From Pseudomaricurvus alkylphenolicus (lineage in GTDB: Bacteria; Pseudomonadota; Gammaproteobacteria; Pseudomonadales; Cellvibrionaceae), in contig NZ_JAAQPI010000013.1 in NCBI RefSeq assembly GCF_011683955.1, forward strand, positions 124,001 to 188,000: a stretch of 64,000 bases of DNA. The letters are read 5' to 3'. This document shows, piece after piece, positions 49,205 to 57,369 of the stretch. Position numbers and translations under genes: made by a program. Numbering within the stretch: the first letter of the stretch is position 1; each line of letters starts with the position of its first letter. The notes below the pieces were generated by a model. It was not told the DNA's origin. It did no database searches and saw only the letters and a program-made list of their open reading frames with translations.

Positions 49205-49867
49205 ATGAATGTCCAGGACGCCGTCAATGCCCGCGTTTCCACCCGCGCCTTTCTCGACAAACCGGTCCCCGCAGACACTCTGCAAAACATCTTTAGAGCT
49301 GCGCAACAATCCCCGTCCAACTGCAATGTGCAACCCTGGCAAACCTACGTGGTTTCCGGAGCAAAGAAGGATCAGCTCAAAGAAAAGCTGTTTGAAGAGC
49401 TGATGAAGGGCCAGCTGCCCAATCCCGATTTTGACTGGAAAGTGTACTATGAGGGTATTCACAAGGATCGCCAGTATGGCTCCGCCTATGCCTTGTACAA
49501 CGCCCTGGGCATTGAGCGCGGTGACAAGCAGGCCCGCCAGGTGGCCATGTCGCGCAATTGGGGATTCTTTGATGCGCCCCACGTTGCTTTTTTCACTATG
49601 GAAAAATACCTCAACATTATGGGCGCAGTGGACATCGGCATCTACGCACAGACGCTGGCGCTTTTAATGACCGAACAGGGCATCGCCTGCTGTATGCAGG
49701 GAGCACTGGGACAATACCCGGACCCGGTCAAGGAGTTTCTCGATCTGCCGGAAAGCCGCGGAATTCTGTTTGGAATGTCGTTTGGCTACGCGGACGACTC
49801 CGCCGATGCAAACAGTGCCCGCACCGATCGCGAACAACTGGATACCGCCGTAAGCTTTATTTCGTAA
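49205..49867 (+). CDS. Nitroreductase family protein
   Basis: FMN-dependent NAD(P)H oxidoreductase, 220 residues. The N-terminal FMN-phosphate motif is ARVSTRAFLDKPVP, followed by FRAAQQSPSNCNVQPWQTYV. The C-terminal half includes YAQTLALLMTEQGIACCMQGALGQYP and LFGMSFGYAD. The subfamily reduces nitroaromatics, quinones or enones; the substrate is unknown. It is adjacent to the catabolic island but separated from it by the minus-strand HxlR gene, so membership is uncertain. Confidence 0.9.
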   Translation: MNVQDAVNARVSTRAFLDKPVPADTLQNIFRAAQQSPSNCNVQPWQTYVVSGAKKDQLKEKLFEELMKGQLPNPDFDWKVYYEGIHKDRQYGSAYALYNALGIERGDKQARQVAMSRNWGFFDAPHVAFFTMEKYLNIMGAVDIGIYAQTLALLMTEQGIACCMQGALGQYPDPVKEFLDLPESRGILFGMSFGYADDSADANSARTDREQLDTAVSFIS

Positions 49868-49909
49868 ACGGCCTTCAAACCCCGGGCCCCAGAAGCAGCG
49901 GGCTGGTAA

Positions 49910-50869
49910 TTACAGCGCCTGCTCCAGGGTTTCGGGATCGCGCTCAAACTGCACTTCACCCAACTGCGGTGTCTGCTTGCACTCCCCACACACCACATCC
50001 ACTGCCAGATCCTCGCCGCAGCTGGCATGCACCAGGCGGAACGGATGTGCTACCGGCGGCAAATTATCCAGCACCCACTGGCGCAGGGCCATGGTCTGCC
50101 CGTACAGGGATTTACCTTTTTCCGTCAGACGGTACTCAAACCGCGGCGGGCTTGACTGATATTCGCTGCGCGCCAACACCTCACTGTCCACCAGAGACTT
50201 GAGTCGGTCTGCGAGAATATTGGTGGCGATACCCAGTTGCTGTTGAATGTCATCGTAGCGGTGCAGACCGATAAACATGGCGGCCAGAATCAAGGTGGTC
50301 CAGCGATCACCCAAAATGCCGACAACGTGTGACAGAGCCTGGTCAGAGCCGGAATGGGTCTGTTGGCGACTGCGCCGCTGGCTGCCCAATCCCTTACTGA
50401 TTTCACTGGCGGGAACCGGTTCCGCATCCGGAGAGATCACACGTTTGACGTCGTCATAACGCAACTCCTGGCGGCAATGCCGGCAGATGCATTGCGGCTT
50501 CAAACCATGCTCCTGGCCCAAGTGATGCTGCAGTGGTACCGGGCCACCTCCACCACCGCTGCCCCAGCGAGACTCCCACTCCCACAACAACAAGGTCCAG
50601 GGATATAACGCCAGCCCCTTCTCGGTCAGCCAGTAGCCGTAACGCTCAGGGCTCTGACAGTAGAGCTGCTTGAACAGAATCCCATCTTCCACCAGCCCTT
50701 CCAGCCGATTGGCCAGAGTACCCCGGGCCGCGCCTGTGTGTTCACGAAACTCATTAAAGCGGTGACGTCCCAGGAAGGCGTCCCGCAAGATCAACATCGT
50801 CCATCGGTCACCGATGATATTGAGCCCCCGCGCTACGGGGTTGGTCACAATCTGATTGGCAATTTGCAT
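49910..50869 (-). CDS. Tandem HxlR-type transcriptional regulator
   Basis: 319 residues from ATG 50869 (MQIANQIVTNPVARGLNIIG); an ATG at 50923 would add 18 residues. Two complete HxlR winged-helix domains are fused: about 1-105 (GDRWTMLILRDAFLGRHRFNEF) and about 178-275 (GDRWTTLILAAMFIGLHRYDDI). Each is followed by a Cys cluster: CICRHC near 152, and SCGEDLAVDVVCGEC near 294. HxlR proteins usually have a single domain of about 110-150 residues and act as dimers; here the dimer may be built into one chain. It is divergent from the aldehyde dehydrogenase operon, so it is the probable regulator of the island. Confidence 0.88.
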   Translation of the reverse strand: MQIANQIVTNPVARGLNIIGDRWTMLILRDAFLGRHRFNEFREHTGAARGTLANRLEGLVEDGILFKQLYCQSPERYGYWLTEKGLALYPWTLLLWEWESRWGSGGGGGPVPLQHHLGQEHGLKPQCICRHCRQELRYDDVKRVISPDAEPVPASEISKGLGSQRRSRQQTHSGSDQALSHVVGILGDRWTTLILAAMFIGLHRYDDIQQQLGIATNILADRLKSLVDSEVLARSEYQSSPPRFEYRLTEKGKSLYGQTMALRQWVLDNLPPVAHPFRLVHASCGEDLAVDVVCGECKQTPQLGEVQFERDPETLEQAL

Positions 50870-50967
50870 AGCGCAAAGTCTAGCGAAAATCCCCCACACA
50901 TGAAACGCGGACATGATGCTCAAAGTTGATCAGCATCAACCCTTCTGTTAGTCTCATATCAAAAGCT

Positions 50968-50984
50968 ACTTGCATTAATGAACC
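50968..50984 (+). promoter_or_regulatory. Repeat motif A, upstream of the paaN-like operon
   Basis: ACTTGCATTAATGAACC, one of four near-identical 17-mers in the island. It is followed at 50988-51000 by AAAGAACCCATAA, which also occurs attached to motif B. It lies between the HxlR gene and the first gene of operon 1, so it is a candidate operator or activator site. Confidence 0.65.
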
Positions 50985-51031
50985 ATCAAAGAACCCATAA
51001 AGAAAACCAGCCAGATTGGGAGACCGCCACT

Positions 51032-52705
51032 ATGCATCACTGGTTTGAGCAGCATTCGGACACGCTTGACCGCGCCCTCGACGCCTGTCAAAAACGCTAC
51101 GCCTGGAGCGCCTATACAGAAAGTCCCAGCAGCAAAATTCACGGCAAGGAAAGACCCGCAGCAGGTAAAGCCAACTTTCAAAATATGCTGGGTAACGCCT
51201 TTCCCCTGGAGCAGCCCGGCCAGATCGGCGTGACCGGCGAAGAGATCTCCCCCTATACCCGCGAGCCTCTCGAGGTGACCTACCCCAAAATTGATATCAA
51301 TGTGCTTTACCAGGCCATTGAAGAGGCGCTGCCCGGCTGGCGAGATGCCGGCATCGAAACCCGCGTGGGTATATGTCTGGAGATGTTGCACCGCTGCTCA
51401 GAACAGCTGTTTGAAAATGCCCACGCCACCATGCACACCTCTGGGCAAAGTTACATCATGGCGTTCGCCGGCAGTGGCGCCAATGCCCTGGACCGAGGCC
51501 TCGAAGCCCTGGCCTACGCCTACAAAGCCATGAAAGATGTACCGGCCACAGCTGACTGGCGGCGCAGTTTTGGCGGCGACGGCGCCGCACATCTACAGAA
51601 AACCTATAAAATCATGCCCAGGGGTATCAGCGTCGCTGTGTGCTGCGCCACCTTTCCTCTGTGGAATGGCTATCCTGCGTTGATGGCGAGCCTGGCGACC
51701 GGCAATCCCGTTGTCATGAAACCCCATCCCAGCGCCATCCTGCCAGTCGCATTGATGGTAAAAACCTGCCGCGAGGCACTCCTTGATGCTGGCTTCGATC
51801 CTAACCTGGTCACCCTCGTCGCCGACACCCGCGCCCAACCGGCAACGCTGGATTTACTGCAACACCCACGAACCGCGATTGTTGATTTCACCGGCAGCCC
51901 GACCTTTGGCCGGTGGATAGAAACAAACTGCACTCGCGCTCAGGTTTACACAGAAACCGCCGGTTGCAATTCCGTGGTTCTGGAATCCTGCAATGACCTG
52001 CAGGCTGTCGCCGGCGCCATCGCTCACTCGCTATGCCAGGCATCTGCACAGATGTGCACCAGCGTACAAAATATTCATGTGCCCGCCGAAGGTATTCTTG
52101 TGCAGGATGAAAAAGTCAGCTTCGAAGGTGTTTGCGAAGCCCTGGTATCTGCCGTTGAAGATCACCTGAAGGACCCCGCCAAAGCCGCCTTTCTGTGCGG
52201 CACTCTGGTCACGGAAGATATCTACCAGACCATTGAGGGCATTCGCCGTGAAGGCAGAGAGCGAGGCAGGCTGCTCAGAGATTCCGGTCCCTACGATCAT
52301 CCTGAATTCACCAATGCCCGAACAGCCACGCCACTTATGCTGGCGGTTACGCAAAAGGAAAGGGATCTGTATAGCCAGGAGCTGTTCGGTCCCATTTCGT
52401 TTGTTATCAAAGGAGGCGATGCCGACGATTGCTTGAAGGCGGCAACCCGCGATGCCTGTGAACACGGAGCCATTACCTCCCATGTATACTCTGCAAACAC
52501 TGAATTTCTGCAACGCGCCCAGGATGCCTACAACCTGGCCGGCGCCTCCGTCGCCTGCAACCTGGTCGGCATGCCAATCAATTTCGCGGCGGCCTACAGC
52601 GACTTTCATGTGAGCGGCCTCAACCCCGCGGGCAATGCCTGTCTGACCGACCTGGCGTTTGTCGCCAACCGCTTTCGAATTGTGCAGCGCAAGGTGATGG
52701 TGTGA
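51032..52705 (+). CDS. PaaN-like aldehyde dehydrogenase
   Basis: 557 residues from ATG 51032 (MHHWFEQHSDTLDRALDACQ), chosen because GGGAGA lies 9 nt upstream and the earlier ATG at 50978 falls inside the conserved repeat motif. It resembles the phenylacetate-pathway protein PaaN: an aldehyde-dehydrogenase fold with PRGISVAVCCATFPLWNGYP, GNPVVMKPHPSA (NAD site), VDFTGSPTFGRWIE, catalytic Glu in YTETAGCNS and catalytic Cys in SAQMCTSVQN. PaaN-type enzymes oxidise ring-opened CoA semialdehydes; the substrate here is inferred to be an aldehyde or CoA-semialdehyde. First gene of operon 1. Confidence 0.85.
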   Translation: MHHWFEQHSDTLDRALDACQKRYAWSAYTESPSSKIHGKERPAAGKANFQNMLGNAFPLEQPGQIGVTGEEISPYTREPLEVTYPKIDINVLYQAIEEALPGWRDAGIETRVGICLEMLHRCSEQLFENAHATMHTSGQSYIMAFAGSGANALDRGLEALAYAYKAMKDVPATADWRRSFGGDGAAHLQKTYKIMPRGISVAVCCATFPLWNGYPALMASLATGNPVVMKPHPSAILPVALMVKTCREALLDAGFDPNLVTLVADTRAQPATLDLLQHPRTAIVDFTGSPTFGRWIETNCTRAQVYTETAGCNSVVLESCNDLQAVAGAIAHSLCQASAQMCTSVQNIHVPAEGILVQDEKVSFEGVCEALVSAVEDHLKDPAKAAFLCGTLVTEDIYQTIEGIRREGRERGRLLRDSGPYDHPEFTNARTATPLMLAVTQKERDLYSQELFGPISFVIKGGDADDCLKAATRDACEHGAITSHVYSANTEFLQRAQDAYNLAGASVACNLVGMPINFAAAYSDFHVSGLNPAGNACLTDLAFVANRFRIVQRKVMV

Positions 52706-53949
52706 ACGATGTTTTTATTGCCGGCGTCGGCATGACGGCGCTGGGTCGGTTTGTGGATCGCAGCGTGAAAAACCTGACCCGAGAAGCAGTATGGCGTTGC
52801 CTGGAAGACGCCAATGCCCAGATTTCCGACGTGGAAGCAGCTTGGTTCTCCAATTCGCGCCAGGGTCTGCTCGAAGGCCAGAATGGCATCCGCGGTCAAT
52901 GCGCGCTGCGCCCGCTGGGCTTGCAAAACATCCCCATCACCAACGTCGAAAATGCCTGTGCCTCAGGCAGCACGGCATTGTCCCAGGCATATGCACACAT
53001 TGGCGCGGGCCTGTGTGAAACCGCTCTGGTTGTCGGTGCGGAAAAAATGTTTTTCCCGGATCAACGGGAAGCCATGTTCAAAGCGTTTTTGGGAGGCACC
53101 GACATCGAGCAACTGGAGAGTTTTCGTGACCACACCCAGAGCATGGCTGCTCATTTAATCCCTCCGGACCTGCCCGAAGGCGGCCAACGCAGCTTCTTTA
53201 TGGACAGTTATGCCGGTCAGGCGCGTTTGCACATGGACCACTACGGCACCACCCGAGAACAGCTCGCCGAAGTCGCCGTCAAGAATCGGTGGCATGCAAC
53301 CTTTAATCATCATGCACAATTTCAAAAGACATTAACCGTAGACCAGGTTCTCGCTGAACGATTGATCAGCTGGCCATTTACGCTACCCATGTGCGCACCG
53401 ATTTCCGATGGCGCCTGTGCGATAGTGATCTGTGCCTCTTCCGCTCTGCCCCGTCTGCAGCCAGATCGCGCCGTGAAAATACGAGCGATTGAACTGGCCA
53501 GTGGCAGTGATCGTGACGACAGAGATTTTGCCAATCATATTGGTCGCCGAGCGGCGCTGGCAGCCTACGAACAGGCGCACATTGACCCCGGCGACACGGA
53601 CCTGGTCGAAGTGCACGACGCCACTGCCTACTCGGAAATCCAACAAATCGAAAACCTGGGTTTATGCCCGTTGGGAGAAGGCGGCAGCTTTAGCGCCGCC
53701 GGTCACACTCGCCTGGGCGGCAAGATACCGGTAAACCCGTCTGGAGGATTAATTTCCAAAGGACACCCGGTGGGAGCCACAGGCCTGATGCAATTGCACG
53801 AACTCACCACCCAGCTGCGCGGCGAAGCCGGCAAGCGACAGGTCTCCGGTGCCCGCCTTGCGGTGGCAGAAAACGGTGGCGGTTTTTACCGTAACGAAGA
53901 AGCCGTGACAGCGGTCACCGTGTTGGAAAAAATGGGAGCAACACCATGA
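52702..53949 (+). CDS. Thiolase family protein, SCP2/lipid-transfer type
   Basis: 415 residues, GTG start at 52702 overlapping the aldehyde dehydrogenase stop by 4 bp. The N-terminus VFIAGVGMTALGRF and the nucleophile Cys in VENACASGSTALSQAY are thiolase-like. The His motif is GGLISKGHPVGATGLMQLHE. In place of the second Cys of classical thiolases (CxG) it has AENGGGFYRN, as in SCP-x-type and steroid/aromatic-side-chain thiolases. Likely cleaves a 3-ketoacyl-CoA or carries out a retro-aldol-type step on a bulky substrate. Confidence 0.85.
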   Translation: MNDVFIAGVGMTALGRFVDRSVKNLTREAVWRCLEDANAQISDVEAAWFSNSRQGLLEGQNGIRGQCALRPLGLQNIPITNVENACASGSTALSQAYAHIGAGLCETALVVGAEKMFFPDQREAMFKAFLGGTDIEQLESFRDHTQSMAAHLIPPDLPEGGQRSFFMDSYAGQARLHMDHYGTTREQLAEVAVKNRWHATFNHHAQFQKTLTVDQVLAERLISWPFTLPMCAPISDGACAIVICASSALPRLQPDRAVKIRAIELASGSDRDDRDFANHIGRRAALAAYEQAHIDPGDTDLVEVHDATAYSEIQQIENLGLCPLGEGGSFSAAGHTRLGGKIPVNPSGGLISKGHPVGATGLMQLHELTTQLRGEAGKRQVSGARLAVAENGGGFYRNEEAVTAVTVLEKMGATP

Positions 53950-55505
53950 CTGAGTCTATTAAGTTTTTACCCATTGACTGTCTCTACCAGGGCGTCGCTA
54001 TTAATCCCGGTGCGACCGCAATTGAGGATCACCAAACCTCACTAAGCTACCACGATCTGGTTATTCAAGTTGAGGCTCTGGCGCTGGCGCTGGCCCAACA
54101 ACTGCCGCCGCAAAGTCGCGTGGCACTGTGCGCTCAAAACCACGCACCTCATATTATCGCCTTCTTGGCCATTCTGGCAGCGGGTATGATCTGGATACCC
54201 GTCAACCCCAAAAACGGCGCCCAACTGAATCGTAAATTATTACAGCGCGTTGATCCTGACCTGTTGATGATTGACCGGAACAGTGCTGACGCACTGGCGT
54301 TTGATCCAGGCTCAACATTGAAGACAGCACACACTCTGTTTCTCGACGGAGACCAGAGTCCACATATTGACGACTGGATTCGACCTAATTCGGGCAAACC
54401 GTTTTCACCTGCACGTCCGGCCGTCGATAGTATTATGGCCATTAAGTTTACCGGCGGTTCTACCGGTGAACCCAAGGGCGTAATGCAAAGCCATCTCAAT
54501 GTCGCCACTGTGGTGGACAACCTTCAGGCCAGCTACCAATTTACTCGCGAAGATTGCAACCTCACTGTCGCACCTCTGACCCATGGCGCCTCTCACCTTA
54601 TTCTGCCCATTCTCGCCGCAGGCGCAAGACATCTTATTCTGCCAGACAGCAACACAGACACCATTCTGGATGCGTTCACTCGGCGCGGTGCCAGCGTGTG
54701 TTTTATGCCACCCACACTGATCTATAAACTACTGGAACACCCAGACGCGTGCCCTGAAAACCTTCCACACTTGAGACACTTGATTTACAGCGCCGCTCCC
54801 ATGCCCCCTGCACGCATTCAACAAACATTGGATCGACTGGGCCCGGTACTGTCAACGCTCTATGGACAAACCGAAGCCCCGATGACCATCACCACACTCG
54901 ACAACAACGAGATGCGGAAACCCGAACTGCAATCCTCCGTCGGCCGTGCCTGTAAACACAGTGACCTTGCGATTCTCGATGACAAGGGCAGATCCCTCCC
55001 TGCCGGCCAAATTGGAGAAGTGGCCATTGCGGGCCCGCTGGTCATGAACGGCTACTATCGGGAAGATGACAAAACCGGCGCCACCATGAGCGGCCAGTGG
55101 CTGCGCACGGGGGACCTGGGATGCTTGGACAAACAAGGTTATCTGTTTTTGCAGGGGCGCTCCAGCGACGTCATTATCAGCGGCGGTTTCAATGTCTACC
55201 CCAGCGAAGTGGAGAACCTGCTGATCGATATGCAGGGAATTACAGAATGCGTTGTCTTCGGAAAACCCGATGACTACTGGGGAGAATGCGTTGAAGCTGT
55301 GGTCTGTCTTCAGAACGACGCTTGTTTCGACGAAAAACAACTGCGACAAACCATCAAAGAACGGCTGGGCCCCATCAAAACCCCAAAACGAATCCATCAG
55401 CTGGAACAACTGCCTCGCAATCCGGTAGGAAAAGTGGTACGACGTGATGTCGCCACCCTGATCCAAACCCAACAGCTTGCCCGACATTCGGAGATGACAA
55501 AATGA
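53946..55505 (+). CDS. AMP-dependent acyl-CoA synthetase (operon 1)
   Basis: 519 residues, ANL superfamily. It overlaps the thiolase stop by ATGA. The P-loop-like AMP motif is IKFTGGSTGEPKGVMQSH. The A5 motif is LYGQTEAPMT, A7/A8 is WLRTGDLGCLDKQGYLFLQG and SSDVIISGGFNVYPSEVE, and the C-terminal catalytic Lys is in RNPVGKVVR. No signal peptide. Activates a carboxylic acid to its CoA thioester. The acid is unknown; aromatic or medium-chain acids would fit. Confidence 0.9.
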   Translation: MTESIKFLPIDCLYQGVAINPGATAIEDHQTSLSYHDLVIQVEALALALAQQLPPQSRVALCAQNHAPHIIAFLAILAAGMIWIPVNPKNGAQLNRKLLQRVDPDLLMIDRNSADALAFDPGSTLKTAHTLFLDGDQSPHIDDWIRPNSGKPFSPARPAVDSIMAIKFTGGSTGEPKGVMQSHLNVATVVDNLQASYQFTREDCNLTVAPLTHGASHLILPILAAGARHLILPDSNTDTILDAFTRRGASVCFMPPTLIYKLLEHPDACPENLPHLRHLIYSAAPMPPARIQQTLDRLGPVLSTLYGQTEAPMTITTLDNNEMRKPELQSSVGRACKHSDLAILDDKGRSLPAGQIGEVAIAGPLVMNGYYREDDKTGATMSGQWLRTGDLGCLDKQGYLFLQGRSSDVIISGGFNVYPSEVENLLIDMQGITECVVFGKPDDYWGECVEAVVCLQNDACFDEKQLRQTIKERLGPIKTPKRIHQLEQLPRNPVGKVVRRDVATLIQTQQLARHSEMTK

Positions 55506-55951
55506 CGAATACCAATTTTAATCAGCAGTCCGAACACATGACCGGACTGGAACGCCTGCGGACATTCGAGCAACAACCAGAACGTCGAGGTATGGCGGAA
55601 AATCTCGGATATCAATTGGAAAGTGTTGAAGCGGATCAAGTGATAATGAGTTATCGCCCTAAAGAACGCCATATGAACCTGCTGGGCTCGTTACATGGAG
55701 GCATTCTCGCTTCTCTACTGGACACCGCAATGGGATGTGCCGTAATGACAAGACTGGACGCCGGCGAGGGGCATACCATGACGGATCTGAACACCAAGTT
55801 TTTGCGCGCGGTAATGGACCCTGATGAGGTGCTGACGATTAAAGCCTGGGTGGATCACAATGGACGGCGTTTGCTGTCCGCAGCCGGAACGATTGTTGAC
55901 AGTCAATCGCGATTGGTGGCACGTGCTATGGCAACAGCGGTTCGGTTGTAG
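55502..55951 (+). CDS. PaaI-type hot-dog thioesterase
   Basis: 149 residues, overlapping the ligase stop by ATGA. The hot-dog core contains LLGSLHGGILASLLDTAMGCAV with the HGG motif and the catalytic acidic residue, then MTDLNTKFLRA. PaaI-family enzymes hydrolyse aromatic or acyl-CoA esters and can release CoA trapped in dead-end intermediates. Last gene of operon 1. Confidence 0.9.
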   Translation: MTNTNFNQQSEHMTGLERLRTFEQQPERRGMAENLGYQLESVEADQVIMSYRPKERHMNLLGSLHGGILASLLDTAMGCAVMTRLDAGEGHTMTDLNTKFLRAVMDPDEVLTIKAWVDHNGRRLLSAAGTIVDSQSRLVARAMATAVRL

Positions 55952-56025
55952 TTTTTGGCTCTGTGACTCGGAGTGGGTACCAGAAATTAACTATGAGGCA
56001 GGTAACTTTGTGAACTGAGGTGTCG

Positions 56026-56171
56026 GAGGTGGCCGGGGTGTTGTTTTCAAAGCATTAAAGAGGGCGCCGAAGGAGTCAATGAGACCGGCGTTTTTTTGCC
56101 GGGCTCATTTGGGACTGAGGGCAGCCCGGAGGGCCGCCCGACCGCTTTGAAAACAACACCCCGGCCGCCTC
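56026..56171. repeat. 146-bp nested palindromic element of unknown type
   Basis: The outer arms are 28 nt (56026-56053 and 56144-56171), complementary except for one position; each contains GTGTTGTTTTCAAAGC or its complement. Inside is a second hairpin, AATGAG-a-CCGGC, a loop with seven T, GCCGG-g-CTCATT (56078-56109), then a smaller GC-rich hairpin near 56119-56139. There is no open frame of note. It could be a MITE, a REP/REPIN-class repeat, a structured RNA or an elaborate terminator after operon 1. The whole 55952-56417 space has no gene. Confidence 0.75.
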
Positions 56172-56287
56172 ATGAGGCACCCAACCCCTAGCATCCGTTT
56201 GCAAAATCCAACAACCCTCTAATTTCCCCAACAAAAACAAGCACTTAAAAAACCAACAAAAATACTGTCACCAAAATCCAACCAAAG

Positions 56288-56304
56288 ACTTGCATTAAAG
56301 AACC
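56288..56304 (+). promoter_or_regulatory. Repeat motif B, upstream of operon 2
   Basis: ACTTGCATTAAAGAACC. It differs from motif A at a single base in the 17-mer. The overlapping AAAGAACCCATAA (56297-56309) is identical to a 13-mer next to motif A. Confidence 0.65.
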
Positions 56305-56323
56305 CATAAGCTAAACTAAATCT

Positions 56324-56340
56324 ACTTGCATTAGAGAACT
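56324..56340 (+). promoter_or_regulatory. Repeat motif C, upstream of operon 2
   Basis: ACTTGCATTAGAGAACT, 36 bp downstream of motif B in the same orientation. Confidence 0.6.
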
Positions 56341-56351
56341 CACGCCCAATA

Positions 56352-56368
56352 ACTTGCATTAAAAGACC
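56352..56368 (+). promoter_or_regulatory. Repeat motif D, upstream of operon 2
   Basis: ACTTGCATTAAAAGACC, 28 bp downstream of motif C in the same orientation and 50 bp before the first start codon of operon 2. The array ends at a likely promoter-proximal position. Confidence 0.6.
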
Positions 56369-56417
56369 ATACATATTAAATGGAAATATCATTGGATACA
56401 CCAGAGAACACCAACCC

Positions 56418-57350
56418 ATGACCAAACCCACAGATCTACCCACACAACTGCGACTGCCCGCTATGCAGGCCCCCATGTTTCTGATCAGCGGCCCCGACAT
56501 GGTCATCAACGCCTGCCGCGCGGGCATCATCGGCTGCTTTCCCACACCCAACGCCCGCACCACGGAGACCCTGGATGAATGGATGGGACAAATCACCGAG
56601 GCACTGAAACCGCAGGATGCCCCCTGGGCCGTCAACCTCATCGTGCACCCCTCCTACCCCCGCAGAGATGCCGACCTGGAACTTATCCTCAAACACAAAC
56701 CCCCGGTTGTCGTCACCGCACTGGGAAGCCCCCGACACGTCGTCGAACAAATCCACAACTATGGCGGCCTGGTGCTCGCCGATGTCATCAACCCCACCTT
56801 CGCCCGCAAAGCCGCATCCGCCGGTGTTGACGGCTTGGTCCTGGTAAGCACCGGCGCCGGAGGCCATACCGGCTACCTCTCCCCCTTCGTGTTTATCAAC
56901 GAAATTCGCCAATGGTGGGACGGACTCATTGTATTGGGCGGCGGCATCAGCACCGGCCGTGACATTCACGCTGTCCAAACCATGGGCGCAGACATCGCCT
57001 ACATCGGCACCCGCTTTATCGCCACCGACGAAGGCCTCTGCAAGACCGAATACAAACAGATGGTGGTCGACTCCGGCGCCGACGACATCGTCACCTCCGA
57101 CGCCATCACCGGCGTCAAAGCCAACTGGATGCGCCAATCCCTGATCAAAGGCGGCTACGACCCCGACAACATGCCCGCCAAAGGCAGCGTCGACTTCGCC
57201 AGCAACGGTGCCGACAACAAACGCTGGAAAGACATCTGGGCTGCCGGTCAAGGCGTCGGTGCAACCCGTGCGATTGAAAAAATCGCCAACATCGTCGACC
57301 AACTCGATCTCGAATACCGCGCCTCCAAAGAACGCATGCAACAACTCTGA
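56418..57350 (+). CDS. Nitronate monooxygenase-family flavoprotein
   Basis: 310 residues, TIM-barrel FMN protein. The N-terminal PAMQAPMFLISGPDMV, the central LVSTGAGGHTGYLSPFVFI (the GGHTG motif holds the family's active-site His) and IVLGGGISTGRDIHAV with GADIAYIGTRFIA for FMN phosphate are visible. Family members oxidise alkyl nitronates or act as enoyl reductases, and many in catabolic clusters have no known role. First gene of operon 2; C-rich third codon positions differ somewhat from operon 1. Confidence 0.88.
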   Translation: MTKPTDLPTQLRLPAMQAPMFLISGPDMVINACRAGIIGCFPTPNARTTETLDEWMGQITEALKPQDAPWAVNLIVHPSYPRRDADLELILKHKPPVVVTALGSPRHVVEQIHNYGGLVLADVINPTFARKAASAGVDGLVLVSTGAGGHTGYLSPFVFINEIRQWWDGLIVLGGGISTGRDIHAVQTMGADIAYIGTRFIATDEGLCKTEYKQMVVDSGADDIVTSDAITGVKANWMRQSLIKGGYDPDNMPAKGSVDFASNGADNKRWKDIWAAGQGVGATRAIEKIANIVDQLDLEYRASKERMQQL

Positions 57351-57369
57351 AGCCTCAAGGACCAGACAC

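Noticed and set aside
56280-56400. CRISPR-like array from the ACTTGCATTA repeats
   Set aside because: Only three copies, 17 nt long, irregular 36- and 28-bp periods, and one further copy 5.3 kb away; this fits operator sites, not CRISPR.
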